Source of the DNA: Halorussus sp. MSC15.2
GTDB taxonomy: Archaea; Halobacteriota; Halobacteria; Halobacteriales; Haladaptataceae
Length of the DNA: 64,000 bases
Direction of reading: 5' to 3'
Assembly: GCF_010747475.1 (NCBI RefSeq)
Contig: NZ_VSLZ01000003.1
Location: forward strand, 62,001 to 126,000
The position numbers were made by a program, and so were the translations under genes. The notes below the pieces were generated by a model. The model did not search any database. It was not told the DNA's origin and worked only from the letters and a program-made list of their open reading frames with translations. This document shows positions 8,328-19,006 of this stretch, in pieces; position 1 is the first letter of the stretch, and each line of letters opens with the position of its first letter.

Positions 8328-9070
8328 TGGAACATCCGAATCGACTGGGCCTGCGAACTCTCGTCGGGGTCGGCCTCCTGCATGCGCTGGGCCAGTTGCT
8401 CCTTCTGGTCGCTTATCTCCTCGGCGCGCTCGACGAGGTCGTCGGTGTCGGCGTCGGTCCCCGTCAGCGGGACGATGCCGTGTTCGATGAGGATGCGGGC
8501 GGCCTCCGGGTCGGGGAACTGCGGGTCGCTCTGCACGACGAGACCGAACGCGTCCAGACCGCGCGCCTCGGCCTCGTAGAGGAGCGCGCCCGTGGGACCG
8601 CTGACCGCGCCGCGGTCGCGCGGCAGACCGATGTCGTGTTCGTCGAGTCGGCCGCCCGCGTCGCCGGTCGCGACGCCGTAGAGCGACGGAATCTCGTCGG
8701 CCTCCTTCTGCTCGGGAAGCCCGCTCATGTAGATAGGCGTGGCGTCGTGGTCGGCGACCCACTCCGTGACGCAGGTCGCGAAGTCCGACGCCGCGGAGGC
8801 CGACACCGGCACGTCGCTCTGGAGCGCCACGAGGTCCCGGGACTCGTCGGCGTAGAGCCGAACCGGGGGCTGGACACTCCGGTTGCCCTCCTCGTAGACC
8901 GAAATCCGCGGCAGGCCGTCGCAGTCGATGCTGGCGTAGTACGTCATGTCGAAGGTCTCCACGAGGTGGTCGGTCGCTATCTTGCCGACCAGTCCGACGC
9001 CCGGGAGTCCTTCGACCAGCGTCGGTCGGTCCAGAGACACGTCTTCGTCGCGTATCGTGACGGTTGCCAT
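8324..9070 (-). CDS. PAC2-family protein (proteasome assembly chaperone-like)
   Basis: 248 residues from ATG 9070 (MATVTIRDEDVSL). A longer in-frame start at 9148 adds 26 residues unlike the family. The PAC2 hallmark PTLVEGLPGVGLVGKIATDHL is near residues 15-35, followed by YASIDCDGLPRISVY and an ATP-grasp-like acidic ending. The C-terminal ~30 residues (ERAEEISDQKEQLAQRM) are a helix seen in the archaeal PAC2 group. These proteins resemble eukaryotic PAC2/PSMG2, but their role in archaeal proteasome assembly or other pathways is not established. Confidence 0.85.
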   Translation of the reverse strand: MATVTIRDEDVSLDRPTLVEGLPGVGLVGKIATDHLVETFDMTYYASIDCDGLPRISVYEEGNRSVQPPVRLYADESRDLVALQSDVPVSASAASDFATCVTEWVADHDATPIYMSGLPEQKEADEIPSLYGVATGDAGGRLDEHDIGLPRDRGAVSGPTGALLYEAEARGLDAFGLVVQSDPQFPDPEAARILIEHGIVPLTGTDADTDDLVERAEEISDQKEQLAQRMQEADPDESSQAQSIRMFQ

Positions 9071-9185
9071 GCCGGAGAGTTGCGCCAGTGACCGCATAAA
9101 GGTCGGGGCCATCGCTCCCCCAATCGCACGCCCCACGGGCGTCGCCACCGGGTCGCTCTCCGAGGGCTACGAGACCCGACGCCCA

Positions 9186-9926
9186 TCAGTGCGTCACGAA
9201 CGGGAGGTCGATTCGGTCGAGCGACACGAAGTCGGCGACGAACTCGTTCGCGGGCGACTCGTAGATTTCGCGGGGCGTGCCGACCTGCTCCACGATGCCT
9301 CCGTTCATCACGGCGACGCGGTCGCACATCACCATCGCCTCCTCCTGGTCGTGGGTGACGTAGAGCGCGGTCACGCCGAGGTCGTCGAGCAGGTCGCCCA
9401 TCTCGGTCCGCAGGCGGCGCTTGAGTCGGGCGTCGAGTCCCGTCATCGGTTCGTCGAGCAGGAGGACCCGCGGTTCGATGGCGAGCGCCCGTGCCACGCC
9501 GACGCGCTGTTGCTGGCCGCCCGAGAGCGTTCGGGGGTCGCGGTCTGCGAGGTCGGCGATGCCGACGAGTTCGAGCAGTTGCGTCGCGCGCTCGCGGCGC
9601 TCGTCGGCGGGCACGCCCTGCATCTTCGGCCCGAACTCCACGTTCTCGCGGACGGTCATGTTGTCGAACAGCGCGTACGACTGGAAGACGAGTCCGGCGT
9701 TCCGGCGCTCGGGCGGGATGTGAGTCACGTCCTCGCCGCCGAAGTAGACTCGGCCCTCGTCGGGCGTCTCGAAGCCGGCAACCGTCCGGAGCGTGGTGGT
9801 CTTCCCGCACCCGGAGGGACCGACGACGCCCAACACGTCGCCGTCCTCGATGGTCAGCGAGACCGAATCGACCGCGGTCGTGTCTTCGAAGCGTTTCGTC
9901 ACCGAGTCGAGTGTGATGTCGGACAT
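9186..9926 (-). CDS. ABC importer ATP-binding protein (PotA/Fe-type family)
   Basis: 246 residues: Walker A G36-PSGCGKT-43, Q-loop VFQSYALF, signature LSGGQQQRVGVARAL, Walker B VLLLDEPMTGLD and switch His in YVTHDQEEA. The order and ALFDNMTVRENVEFG segment match importers of the polyamine/iron(III)/thiamine group. The usual C-terminal TOBE/OB domain is missing, because the protein stops soon after the nucleotide-binding domain. It is the last gene of a four-gene minus-strand operon (binding protein, two permeases, ATPase). Confidence 0.88.
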   Translation of the reverse strand: MSDITLDSVTKRFEDTTAVDSVSLTIEDGDVLGVVGPSGCGKTTTLRTVAGFETPDEGRVYFGGEDVTHIPPERRNAGLVFQSYALFDNMTVRENVEFGPKMQGVPADERRERATQLLELVGIADLADRDPRTLSGGQQQRVGVARALAIEPRVLLLDEPMTGLDARLKRRLRTEMGDLLDDLGVTALYVTHDQEEAMVMCDRVAVMNGGIVEQVGTPREIYESPANEFVADFVSLDRIDLPFVTH

Positions 9927-9946
9927 GGTTGTGGTTCGGTCGTGGG

Positions 9947-10828
9947 TCAGGTCCGTGCCGTGAATCCGCGAGTGCCGACGACCTGCAGGAGACCGGTGAT
10001 GCCCGCCACGAGCAGGAAGAACGCCGACACCGCGGCCGCGGTCGTCAGGAAGGAACTGTTCGAGATGTTCGCCTTGAGGAACAGCGAGAGGGGTCGGTTG
10101 CCGCCCGAGACGACGACGTACGAGAAGTTGAACTCGGCCGCCGCCAGCGTCCAGCAGATGATGGACCCCGAGACGATGCCGGTTCGGGCGTTCGGCACGA
10201 CGACCGTCAGGAAGGTCCGGGGCCACGACGCGCCCAGCGACCGGGCGGACTCCTCCATCTGGCGGAGGTCCATCGACTCGAAACTGCTCTGGACCGCCAT
10301 CACCATGTAGGGCGCTTTCAGCAGCGAGTAGCCCACGACGAGTCCGAGGTTGGTCGCCGCGAGGTCGGGGTACGCCCGCAGGAACGCGACCCCGAGGACG
10401 ATGCCCGGCGCGAGCGGGAGGACCGCGAAGGCGTTGACCCACTCCCGGCCGGGGAACTCGTATCGGGCGACGGCGTAGGCGATGGGCACGCCCGCGACGA
10501 GGTTGACCGCCACGCCCCCCAGCGCGAGGACGAGGCTGGCGAACAGCGGACTCGCCCGCACCATCGCGCCGACGTTCGGGAACGCCCGAATCACGGCGTC
10601 GAGGTTCAGCGAGTAGTTGGCGGCGTCCGAGACCTGCTGGAACCCGAGGACGTACCGCCAGTGTTCGAAGGTCACGAACCCCGAGGGGAGCGGCCCGGTC
10701 CACGAACGGGCGAACGACGCGACGAACGTCACCACGACCGGGACGAGCAGGAACAGCACCGTGACCGCGAGGACGCCCGTGACGAGCGTCCGGCCGTACT
10801 TCGCGGAGAGACTCGCGTTCCCGCTCAT
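9947..10828 (-). CDS. ABC importer permease, second subunit
   Basis: 293 residues with about six membrane helices. The first is LVTGVLAVTVLFLLVPVVV after a short cytoplasmic N-terminus, and the last is AAAVSAFFLLVAGITGLLQ. The coupling (EAA) loop reads EESARSLGASWPRTFLTVVV. Its ATG overlaps the stop of the upstream permease gene in an ATGA junction, so the two are translationally coupled. It resembles PotC/ThiP-like permeases of the same transporter class as the adjoining ATPase. Confidence 0.88.
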   Translation of the reverse strand: MSGNASLSAKYGRTLVTGVLAVTVLFLLVPVVVTFVASFARSWTGPLPSGFVTFEHWRYVLGFQQVSDAANYSLNLDAVIRAFPNVGAMVRASPLFASLVLALGGVAVNLVAGVPIAYAVARYEFPGREWVNAFAVLPLAPGIVLGVAFLRAYPDLAATNLGLVVGYSLLKAPYMVMAVQSSFESMDLRQMEESARSLGASWPRTFLTVVVPNARTGIVSGSIICWTLAAAEFNFSYVVVSGGNRPLSLFLKANISNSSFLTTAAAVSAFFLLVAGITGLLQVVGTRGFTART

Positions 10829-11811
10829 ATGCCGACCTCCGCGCTCGTGTACCGCAGGCCCAGCACGGTGAACCCGAGGACGAACCCGAACCAGACTACC
10901 GCCATCGCCGACGCCAATTGGATGTCGAACTCGGGACTCAGCACGTCGTTTATCTGGTAGGTCCACGGCTGCTCGACGAGCGCCTGACTCAGAATCACCA
11001 GCGTGCCGAAGACCGCGAGCGCGGTCCGGAAGGTCAGGATGGCCGCCCCGACCAGTCCCGGTTTTATCTGGGGGAGCGTGACGTACCAGAAGGTCCGGGC
11101 GGGCGAGGCCCCGAGCGACCGCGCGGCCTCCTCTGCCTCGGCGTTGAGTTCGGAGTAGGCACCGCGTAACAGCAACAGCGACCGCGGAATCATCGAGTAG
11201 AGGTAGGCCAGAAACAGGCCGACGACGCTCGTCGAGAGCGCGAGCGAGGTCACGGACCGACCCGACGCGACGGCGGCGAGTTTCGTGAGCAGTCCGCTGT
11301 TGCCGAACAGCACGATTATCATGAACGCCGCGACGATGCCGGGGAGACTGATGGGGAACGACAGCAGGGTCAGCACGTGGCGCTCGCCCGGCAGGTCGTA
11401 CTTTTCGAGCGCGTGAGCGACGGGCACCGCGACGCCCAGACTCGCCGCCGTCGTGACGGCCCCGAACCAAAGCGTGTTGAACGCCGCCTCGTGGAACGCG
11501 CCGCCCGTGCCGCCCTCCAGCAGGAGTTCGTAGGTCCGCGCGGAGACGCCCGACAGCACCACCTTCCCCTGCGTCAGACTGGCCACGACGATTCCGAGGG
11601 GGTCGAACGTCGTCACGTACTTCGAGGTCGAGAGGCTGATGCGCAGCATCTCCCAGAGCGGGTAGAGACCCGCGACCGACGCCAGCGTCAGGAACGGCAG
11701 ACAGAGCGCGACGATGCGGCGGCGCTCGCGGCCGCGCTCGGTCCGCGGCGAGACGACGGTCCGGGCCGCGCTCGCCAGTCGCTCGCCGGTACTCGCGTCG
11801 CTGGTCGCCAT
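10825..11811 (-). CDS. ABC importer permease, first subunit
   Basis: 328 residues with about six helices after a basic N-terminal arm (VSPRTERGRERRR). The EAA loop is EEAARSLGASPARTFWYVTL. The start MATSDAS at 11811 is placed one base after the binding-protein stop, and the stop overlaps the next permease start by four bases (ATGA), showing an operon. Topology and loop fit the PotB/iron-transport permease family. Confidence 0.88.
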   Translation of the reverse strand: MATSDASTGERLASAARTVVSPRTERGRERRRIVALCLPFLTLASVAGLYPLWEMLRISLSTSKYVTTFDPLGIVVASLTQGKVVLSGVSARTYELLLEGGTGGAFHEAAFNTLWFGAVTTAASLGVAVPVAHALEKYDLPGERHVLTLLSFPISLPGIVAAFMIIVLFGNSGLLTKLAAVASGRSVTSLALSTSVVGLFLAYLYSMIPRSLLLLRGAYSELNAEAEEAARSLGASPARTFWYVTLPQIKPGLVGAAILTFRTALAVFGTLVILSQALVEQPWTYQINDVLSPEFDIQLASAMAVVWFGFVLGFTVLGLRYTSAEVGI

Positions 11812-11812
11812 C

Positions 11813-12952
11813 TCAGAGTCCCGCCTTGCTCTCGATTTCGTCGATGAGGTCGGACTGCTTGCCGACGAGTCGCTGGTAGTCCACTTGGAACTCGGCGTTC
11901 GAGTAGGTCTTCTGGGACGGGAACTCGTCGGGCATCTCCAGTTCGGGGGCGCGAATCGGGCGGACGTAGGCGTCGAGGAACTGCTTTTGGCCCTCCTTCG
12001 AGAGGACGTAGTCCATGAACAGTTTACAGGCACCGGGGTTGGGCGCGCCCTTGAGCATGCCGAACCCGTAGGGCTGATTGAACGCGCCCTTGTTCCCGTT
12101 CTTCCCCTTCAGGAGGGTGACACCGACCTTCTCCTCGTCGATGTCGGCGTTGTTGTACTTGAGGTTCAGACCCGAGTAGTCGTATCGGACGAACGTGGCG
12201 TACTCGCCCTTCGTGAACTGTGCGAGGAAGTTGTCGGTGAACTCCGCGCCGCCCTCCTGAATCTTCTCGTAGTAGTCCACCACCGGTTGCACGTCGTCCA
12301 TCGACCCGCCGCGGGCGTTGTTGATGGAGAGGGCGCTCGCGAGACCGACCGCGGCGGTCGGCGTCTGGAGCGCGAGGTCCTTCGTGACGTCGGGGTGGAG
12401 CAGGTCGTCCCACGTCTCCGGTTCGTCGAGACCCCGCTCCTCGTAGATGTCCTTCCGGTAGGTGACCGCGGTGGTCATCCGCCGGGTCGCGGTCATGTGC
12501 CCGTTGTCGGACTTGAGTTTGTCCGGCACCTTGTCCCAGTTTTCGGGCTTGTACGCCCGAGTCAGGTCGTCCTGCATCGCCAATATGCCGTAGGTGTACC
12601 CGCCGTTGTACGCCGAGTGAGTCGGGTTCTGGGCGTGCGAGCGCAGGTCCTTCAGCGCCTCGCCCGACGACCTGTCGTCGTCGTTCAGGGCGACGCCGTA
12701 CTTCTTCTTGAACGATTTCATGATGGCGGGCCAGTTCGACCACCCGGACTGGACCGCGTAGACGTAGAGTTTCTCCGGGAAGTTCCCGGCGTCCACCGTC
12801 GTCTGGTAGTCGCCGTGACCGACCTCGTAGGTCTCCCCGCTCGAACTGTTCGCCCCGTCGCCGCTCTCCAGCATTCCGGCGCACCCGGCGATTCCGGCCG
12901 CCCCGGCCGCAGTCGTCGCCCGGACGAATCGACGTCGAGTCGTTTTGCGCAT
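11813..12952 (-). CDS. Tat-exported substrate-binding lipoprotein of the ABC importer
   Basis: 379 residues starting MRKTTRRRFVRATTAA: a twin-arginine signal (RRRFVR) and lipobox GIAGC, so the mature N-terminus is probably a lipid-modified Cys. An ATG at 12973 would add seven residues, but the TATA-like ATATAAAC at 12988-12995 is only ~15-22 bases from it, which makes 12952 more likely. The body (AVTYRKDIYEERGLDEPETWDDLL, YVLSKEGQKQFLDAYVRPI) matches extracellular solute-binding family 1/6 proteins for iron, polyamine, thiamine or phosphonate-type ligands. The ligand cannot be fixed from sequence. Confidence 0.85.
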   Translation of the reverse strand: MRKTTRRRFVRATTAAGAAGIAGCAGMLESGDGANSSSGETYEVGHGDYQTTVDAGNFPEKLYVYAVQSGWSNWPAIMKSFKKKYGVALNDDDRSSGEALKDLRSHAQNPTHSAYNGGYTYGILAMQDDLTRAYKPENWDKVPDKLKSDNGHMTATRRMTTAVTYRKDIYEERGLDEPETWDDLLHPDVTKDLALQTPTAAVGLASALSINNARGGSMDDVQPVVDYYEKIQEGGAEFTDNFLAQFTKGEYATFVRYDYSGLNLKYNNADIDEEKVGVTLLKGKNGNKGAFNQPYGFGMLKGAPNPGACKLFMDYVLSKEGQKQFLDAYVRPIRAPELEMPDEFPSQKTYSNAEFQVDYQRLVGKQSDLIDEIESKAGL

Positions 12953-12985
12953 CTCGGTCGGAGACGCGGACACCGAGAGTTAAGC

Positions 12986-13007
12986 CGTTTATATTTTCAG
13001 TATACTG
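12986..13007 (-). promoter_or_regulatory. TATA element and adjacent palindrome before the ABC operon
   Basis: On the minus strand ATATAAAC (12988-12995) is a TATA candidate 36-43 bases before ATG 12952. Directly upstream of it lies a perfect 10-base palindrome, CAGTATACTG (12998-13007), where a transcription factor or TFB could bind. No repressor is encoded next to it. Confidence 0.4.
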
Positions 13008-13185
13008 TCTTCTGTTTCGGTATGTCCCCTATATAGCCGCAAACAAATCCGCGAGGTTCGGCGAACGACAGGGGGAACCACACATAATATCATGAAAAAA
13101 TAGATATAAGGACCCTTATTTGGCATTAACACCCCTTTAGTCATTCAGGAGTAGCCTCTTGTAGCGGTTCCCGATTGATGTATCT

Positions 13186-16100
13186 ATGGCCGAGTACTCA
13201 CCTTCTGACTCCGGAGACCGACCCCGCCGCGGCACCGCGGACCGAGAACTGCTCGCCGACCCAGACGACTACCGCGCGAACTGCGGGGTCGGGGTCGTGA
13301 TGGACCTCGACGGGGGGAGCGGACACGACGTACTCGCGGACGGACTCGACTTGCTCGCCGACCTCGAACACCGCGGTACGACCGGGGCCGAGGAGGACAC
13401 GGGCGACGGCGCGGGGGTCCTGCTACAGAAACCGCACGACTTCTTCGCGGACGAAGTGGGGGCCGAGGACGAGACGGGGACTTCCCCGGACCCGACGAGT
13501 ACGCGGTCGGGAGCCTCTTTCTGCCGAAGGACGCCGCGGCCCGCGAGCGACTGCAGCGTCTCACCGAATCCGTCTTCGCCGACGAGGGTCTCGACCTGTT
13601 CCACTGGCGGGAGGTCCCCACCGACAACTCGGACCTCGGACGGACCGCGCTCGACTCCGAACCCGCTATCTGGCAGTGCTTCGTCCGCCCCGCGGCCGCC
13701 GACACCGACGCCGAGACCTTCGACAGCAACCTCTACGTCGCTCGGCGCGCGCTGGAGCAGGCGGTCGAGGCGAGCGACCGGCCCGGCGCGGACCGCTTCT
13801 ACGTCTGCTCGCTCGACCGCCAGACCGTCGTCTACAAGGGACTGCTCAAGGGCGAGCAGCTACCGGGCTACTTCCCGGACCTCCGCGACGACCGACTCGA
13901 GACCACCTTCGCCATGGTCCACGCCCGGTTCTCGACCAACACGCTCGGCGCGTGGCACCTCGCGCACCCCTACCGCCGGGTGATTCACAACGGCGAGTTC
14001 AACACCATCCGGGGCAACGTCAACTGGATGCGCGCCCGGGAGAACGACCTCGAAGCCGACGCGTTCGACGCCGAGCGCGTGACCCCGGTCGTCGCCGACC
14101 CCGAGGGCAGCGACACCGCCACGGTGGACAACGCGCTCGAACTCCTCCTCCGAGACGGGCGCGAACTCCCCCACGCGCTCAGACTGATGGTCCCCGAGGC
14201 GTGGCGGAAGGACGACCACATGGCCGACGAGCGCAGGGAGTTCTACGACTTCCACGCCTCCCTGCTCGAACCGTGGGACGGTCCCGCGCTGGTCGCGGCG
14301 ACCGACGGTGAGCGAGTCGGCGCGGTGCTGGACCGGAACGGTCTCCGGCCCTGCCGGTACGACGTGACGACCGACGACCGCCTCGTGATGGCCAGCGAGG
14401 CCGGCGCGCTCGACACCCCCGAGAGCGAAATCCGCGAGCGCGGCCGCCTCGAACCCGGCCAACTCTTTCTGGCCGACCCCGAGGAGGGGCGCGTGATTCC
14501 GGACGCGGAGGTCTTCGACGACCTGACCGACGAGAAGTACGGCGAGTGGGTCGAAGACGAACAGGTCGAACTCGACGTGCCCGCCGACGCCGACCCCCGC
14601 GCGTCGGCGGCCACCGACGCGCGCATCGACGCCGACCTCCGCCAGCGCCAGACCGCCTTCGGCTACACCCGCGACGAACTCGACGAACTGCTCGAACCCA
14701 TGGCGGAGGCGGGCAAGGACCCCGTGGGGTCGATGGGCGACGACACGTCGCTGTCGGTGCTCTCGGAGTTCAACCGGCCGCTGTTCTCGTACTTCAAGCA
14801 ACTGTTCGCGCAGGTTTCGAACCCGCCCATCGACTACATCCGCGAGGACTGCGTGACCAGTCTCGAAAGCCGGTTGGGCAACCAGCGCAACCTGCTGGAC
14901 GAGTCGCCGGAACACGCCCGCCAACTCGTGGTGGACTCGCCGGTCCTGACCGACGCCGAGATGGAGGGCGTGCGCGACTGCTCGATTCCGACCGAGACGG
15001 TGGACCTGACCTACCCGAAAGACGGGGACCTCGAAACCGCGGTCGAGCGCGTCCGCCGGGCGGCCAGCGAGGCCGTCGCGGACGGGGCCGAGATTGTCGT
15101 CCTCTCGGACCGCGACGTGGGTCCCGACAGACTGGCGATTCCGAGTCTGCTGGCGACCGGCGCGGTCCACCACCACCTCGTCCGAAACGGTCTCCGGAAC
15201 CGCGCCGGACTCGTCGTGGAGTCGGGGGACCCCCGGACGGTCCACCACCTCGCGTGTCTGGTCGGCTACGGCGCGGGCGCGGTCAACCCGACGCTCGCCT
15301 TCGAGAGCATCGCGGACCTCGTGGCCGGACCCGACGGGACCGGCGAGTCGGCGGCCGTCGAGGCGTACGTCGGCGCGCTCGAAGACGGTCTCCAGAAGAC
15401 GATGGCCAAGATGGGCATCTCGACGGTCGAGAGCTATCAGGGCGCGCAAATCTTCGAGGCGGTCGGTCTCGACTCGGACTTCGTGGCCGAGTACTTCGAG
15501 GGCACCGCCGCGCGCACGGAGGGCATCGGCATCGAGGGCGTGGAGGACGACCTGCGCGAACGCCACGCGGAGGCGTTCGGCGGGGGAGACGACCTCGACC
15601 CCGCGAGACAGGGCGAGTTCGAGCACCGGTCGAACGGCCGCCACCACCAGTGGAACCCCGACACCGTCGGCACCCTCCAGCGAGCGGTCCGGCAGGACGA
15701 CGCCGACGCCTACGGCGAGTTCGCCGAAGCCATCAACGACCAGAACGGCAACCTCCAGACGCTCCGGGGCCTGCTGGCGTTCGACGACGAGGGCAGGGAG
15801 TCGATTCCCGTCGAAGCGGTCGAACCCGTCTCGGACATCGTCGAGCGGTTCTCCACGGCCGCGATGAGTCTCGGGTCGCTCTCGCCCGAGGCCCACGAGA
15901 ACAACGCCGTCGCGATGAACCGACTGGGGGCCAAGTCGAACACCGGCGAAGGCGGCGAACCGCCCGAGCGGTTCGGCACCGAGCGCGAGTGCAACGTCAA
16001 GCAGGTCGCCTCCGGCCGGTTCGGCGTCACCAGCGCCTACCTCTCGAACGCCGAGGAGATACAGATAAAGATGGCCCAAGGGAGCAAGCCCGGCGAAGGC

Positions 16101-17783
16101 GGCCACCTGCCGGGCGGGAAGGTCAACGAGATGATAGCGCACGTCCGGTACGCCACGCCGGGCGTCGGTCTCATCTCGCCGCCGCCCCAGCACGACATCT
16201 ACTCCATCGAGGACCTCAAGCAACTGATTCACGACCTGAAGTGCGCGAACCCCGACGCCGACGTGAACGTCAAACTGGTCTCGGAGGACGGCATCGGCAC
16301 CATCGCGGCGGGCGTCGCCAAGGCCAACGCCGACGTGGTCCACGTCTCGGGCCACTCCGGCGGCACGGGCGCGAGTCCCAAGACCTCCATCAAGCACGCG
16401 GGCCTGCCGTGGGAGTTGGGCCTCGCGGAGGCCAACCAGATGCTCCGGGAGACCGGCCTGCGCTCGCGGATTCGCGTGAGCGTGGACGGCGGTCTCAAGA
16501 CCGGCCGCGACGTGGCGGTGGCCGCGCTGCTGGGCGCGGAGGAGTACGTCTTCGGCACCGCCAGCCTCGTCACCTCCGGGTGCGTGATGGCCCGGCAGTG
16601 CCACGAGAACACCTGCCCGGTCGGCGTCGCCACGCAGGACGAGGACCTCCGCAAGCGGTTCCCCGGCCAACCCGACCACGTCGTCAACTACATGCAGTTC
16701 ATCGCACAGGAACTCCGCGAAATCATGGCCGAGTTGGGCTTCGAGACGGTCGAGGAGATGGTCGGTCGCGTGGAGTGCCTCGAACAGCGCGACACCGACC
16801 ACCCGAAGGCCAGCGGACTGGACCTCTCGTCGGTCGTCGCGGAACCCGACGACTACGCCGCGGGCGACCCCCAGCGGACCAAGACCCGCGAGCAGAGCCA
16901 CGACGTGGACGACCACCTCGACCGTGACCTGCTCGATGCGGCCGAGCGAGCGGTCGAGGACGCCGACCCCGTCGAACTCGACGCCGAAATCGGCAACGAG
17001 GACCGCGCGGTCGGCGCGATGCTCTCCGGACGCGTCTCCGAACTTCACGGCGAGGCGGGTCTCCCGGACGACACGCTGGCCTGCTCGTTCCGGGGTACCG
17101 CGGGCCAGAGCTTCGGTGCCTTCCTCCAGTCGGGCGTGGACTTCCGACTCACCGGCGCGGCCAACGACTACCTCGGCAAGGGTCTGTCGGGCGGCCGCGT
17201 CGCGGTCCGAACGCCCGACTCGGCGGCGTACGACCCGACGGAGAACGTCGTGGTCGGCAACGTCGCGCTCTACGGCGCGACCGACGGCGAGGCCTACGTC
17301 AACGGCGTCGCTGGCGAGCGGTTCGCGGTCCGCAACTCCGGCGTGCAGGCGGTCGTGGAGGGCGTCGGCGACCACGGCTGCGAGTACATGACCGGTGGCG
17401 TCGTGGCGGTCCTCGGCGAGACGGGGAAGAACTTCGCCGCGGGGATGAGCGGGGGCGTCGCGTACGTCCTCGACGAGAACGGCGACTTCTCGGACAGACT
17501 GAACCGGGGCATGGTCCGACTCGACGCCGACCTCTCGGAGCGCGACGAGCGCGTCCTGCGCCGACTCGTGGAGAATCACGCGGCCTACACCGACAGCGAG
17601 CGCGCGGCGGAACTACTGGAGAACTGGGACGCTGTGCTGGACCAGTTCGTGAAGGTGATGCCCGAGGCCTACGAGCGCGCCGTGACCGAGGAGGGCCGCG
17701 AGGACGTGCGTAACTCGCCGCCGCCGGAGGCGCGGAGTCGAGACGACGGCTGCGAGGCAGTGGTCCAGAGCGGGGCGGACTAA
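13186..17783 (+). CDS. gltB: Glutamate synthase large subunit (one -1 frameshift)
   Basis: The first frame covers residues 1 to ~97. After a frame break at 13476-13479 (ACGGGGACTT, where five G would restore the frame) the second frame runs from PDEYAVGSLF to the stop; repaired length is 1532 residues, normal for the family. C33 in NCGVGVV is the class-II glutaminase nucleophile, preceded by a ~32-residue propeptide. Next come the central domain, then the FMN domain (VHVSGHSGGTGASPKTSIKH), the 3Fe-4S cysteines CVMARQCHENTCPVG, and the GXGXG helix domain (GQSFGAFL, GLSGGRVAV). It makes glutamate from glutamine and 2-oxoglutarate; haloarchaeal forms act without a partner beta subunit, probably with ferredoxin or NAD(P)H. 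Confidence 0.92.
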
Positions 17784-18943
17784 GAGAGTAACCTCATCAA
17801 GAATTGTTTGCTCTCTCTTGCCTTTTCTACAGCTATTCTTATCGCCATACCAGTTAGTAGAAGAACTGAAAGAAGGAATCCGGTAAATGCGAATGAGGCA
17901 GTAGTGCGAGTACCTAGGGAAGTATCAGAAAGACTCTGAAAGTCACCCTCGTTCAGTGCAAAGAAGAAATAGAGGATAAATATAATACCGGATATAGACA
18001 GGGTCCTAAGCATATATGCCGAAATGAATTCTGAATCCGTTGTGTACGATAGTATAACCATTGTGGCTAAAAGTAGAAATGTGGCCATAGAAAATACTAG
18101 CTCTATGTTTGTATCTTCATTCAGATATCCGCTAACTGCAAATAGAGTGTAAACGGTTACTATTACCCAACCTACGTCGAATTTCCAATCAAATTTTGCA
18201 TATTTTCTGAACTCATCGTAGGGAACTTTCTTCACTAGCCAAAATATTATATAGATATATAGCAAAACATTAGCCAATAATGCAGCAATAGGCTGTTTAA
18301 TAATGTATATCGGAATGAACAGTCCTATACCCGCACTAAATCGCCTAAATGAAGTCCAAAGGGATGCGTATCCATTCCGCCAGTTCTCCTGCTTCTCTTC
18401 AATGTATATCTGATTTTCTTCAATGGTGACTAAATACCTTTCTAATAAGTTGGACTTCCTCTCTGATGAAGATGAAACCTCTCTATCAGTTCCTATAGAT
18501 TGAAAGCCTGTCCCTGTATTAAGCAACTCAAGGTCTAGCATTGAAAGCAGGTTTTTCGGGATTTCTACAATAAAGGAAAACACAGACAAGTACAGTGAAT
18601 ATAGACCCGACATTATTATGAATACATAGAAAAATAGCGATAGGTTGTAGGAAAAGTAGTCTAATTGAGCCATTTGTTTAGCAAGTGATTCAATTTGGAA
18701 GTTAAATGTCTGCAATGAGAGTAAGGAAGAATGGCCAGCAGAGAGAAGAAGAGATCCAATGGCAACCATCAAACCAAAAGCAGTTAATAAGAGTCGTAGG
18801 AATTGAGCAGCTTGTTCCTGCAGCCAACGGTTCCTTTCTATTTGGATGTCAACTTCCCTTTTTGCCTCTTGGTATTGTGTCTTCCATTCCGCCTCGGAGA
18901 CATCATCGGGAATGTTAATTTGATTCCCATCTCTCTGAACCAT
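17780..18943 (-). CDS. AT-rich multi-pass membrane protein of unknown family
   Basis: 387 residues. An amphipathic N-terminal helix (EWKTQYQEAKREVDIQIERN) precedes a membrane helix (LLLTAFGLMVAIGSLLL) and a second one (LFFYVFIIMSGLYSLYL). A soluble helical stretch (~140-190) follows, then at least five more helices. DNA here is strikingly AT-rich: two counted 60-base lines have 23 and 15 G+C, against 44 in the last full line before it. Codons and residues (Ile, Lys, Asn, Tyr) also differ from the neighbours, so recent transfer is likely. The helix-2TM-helix start recalls 2TM (SLATT-like) effector proteins of defence systems, but that is only a resemblance of layout. The stop overlaps the gltB stop by four bases. 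Confidence 0.75.
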   Translation of the reverse strand: MVQRDGNQINIPDDVSEAEWKTQYQEAKREVDIQIERNRWLQEQAAQFLRLLLTAFGLMVAIGSLLLSAGHSSLLSLQTFNFQIESLAKQMAQLDYFSYNLSLFFYVFIIMSGLYSLYLSVFSFIVEIPKNLLSMLDLELLNTGTGFQSIGTDREVSSSSERKSNLLERYLVTIEENQIYIEEKQENWRNGYASLWTSFRRFSAGIGLFIPIYIIKQPIAALLANVLLYIYIIFWLVKKVPYDEFRKYAKFDWKFDVGWVIVTVYTLFAVSGYLNEDTNIELVFSMATFLLLATMVILSYTTDSEFISAYMLRTLSISGIIFILYFFFALNEGDFQSLSDTSLGTRTTASFAFTGFLLSVLLLTGMAIRIAVEKARESKQFLMRLLS

Positions 18944-19006
18944 TACAAACAGCCAAAAATTGAAAATAGTAAATATTATCGGAATTCTCCTAAAGGATGG
19001 TGCTTC

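Noticed and set aside
13860-17579. 1239-codon open frame antisense to gltB
   Set aside because: High GC at third codon positions leaves long open antisense frames; this one has no family features and gltB is well matched on the plus strand.
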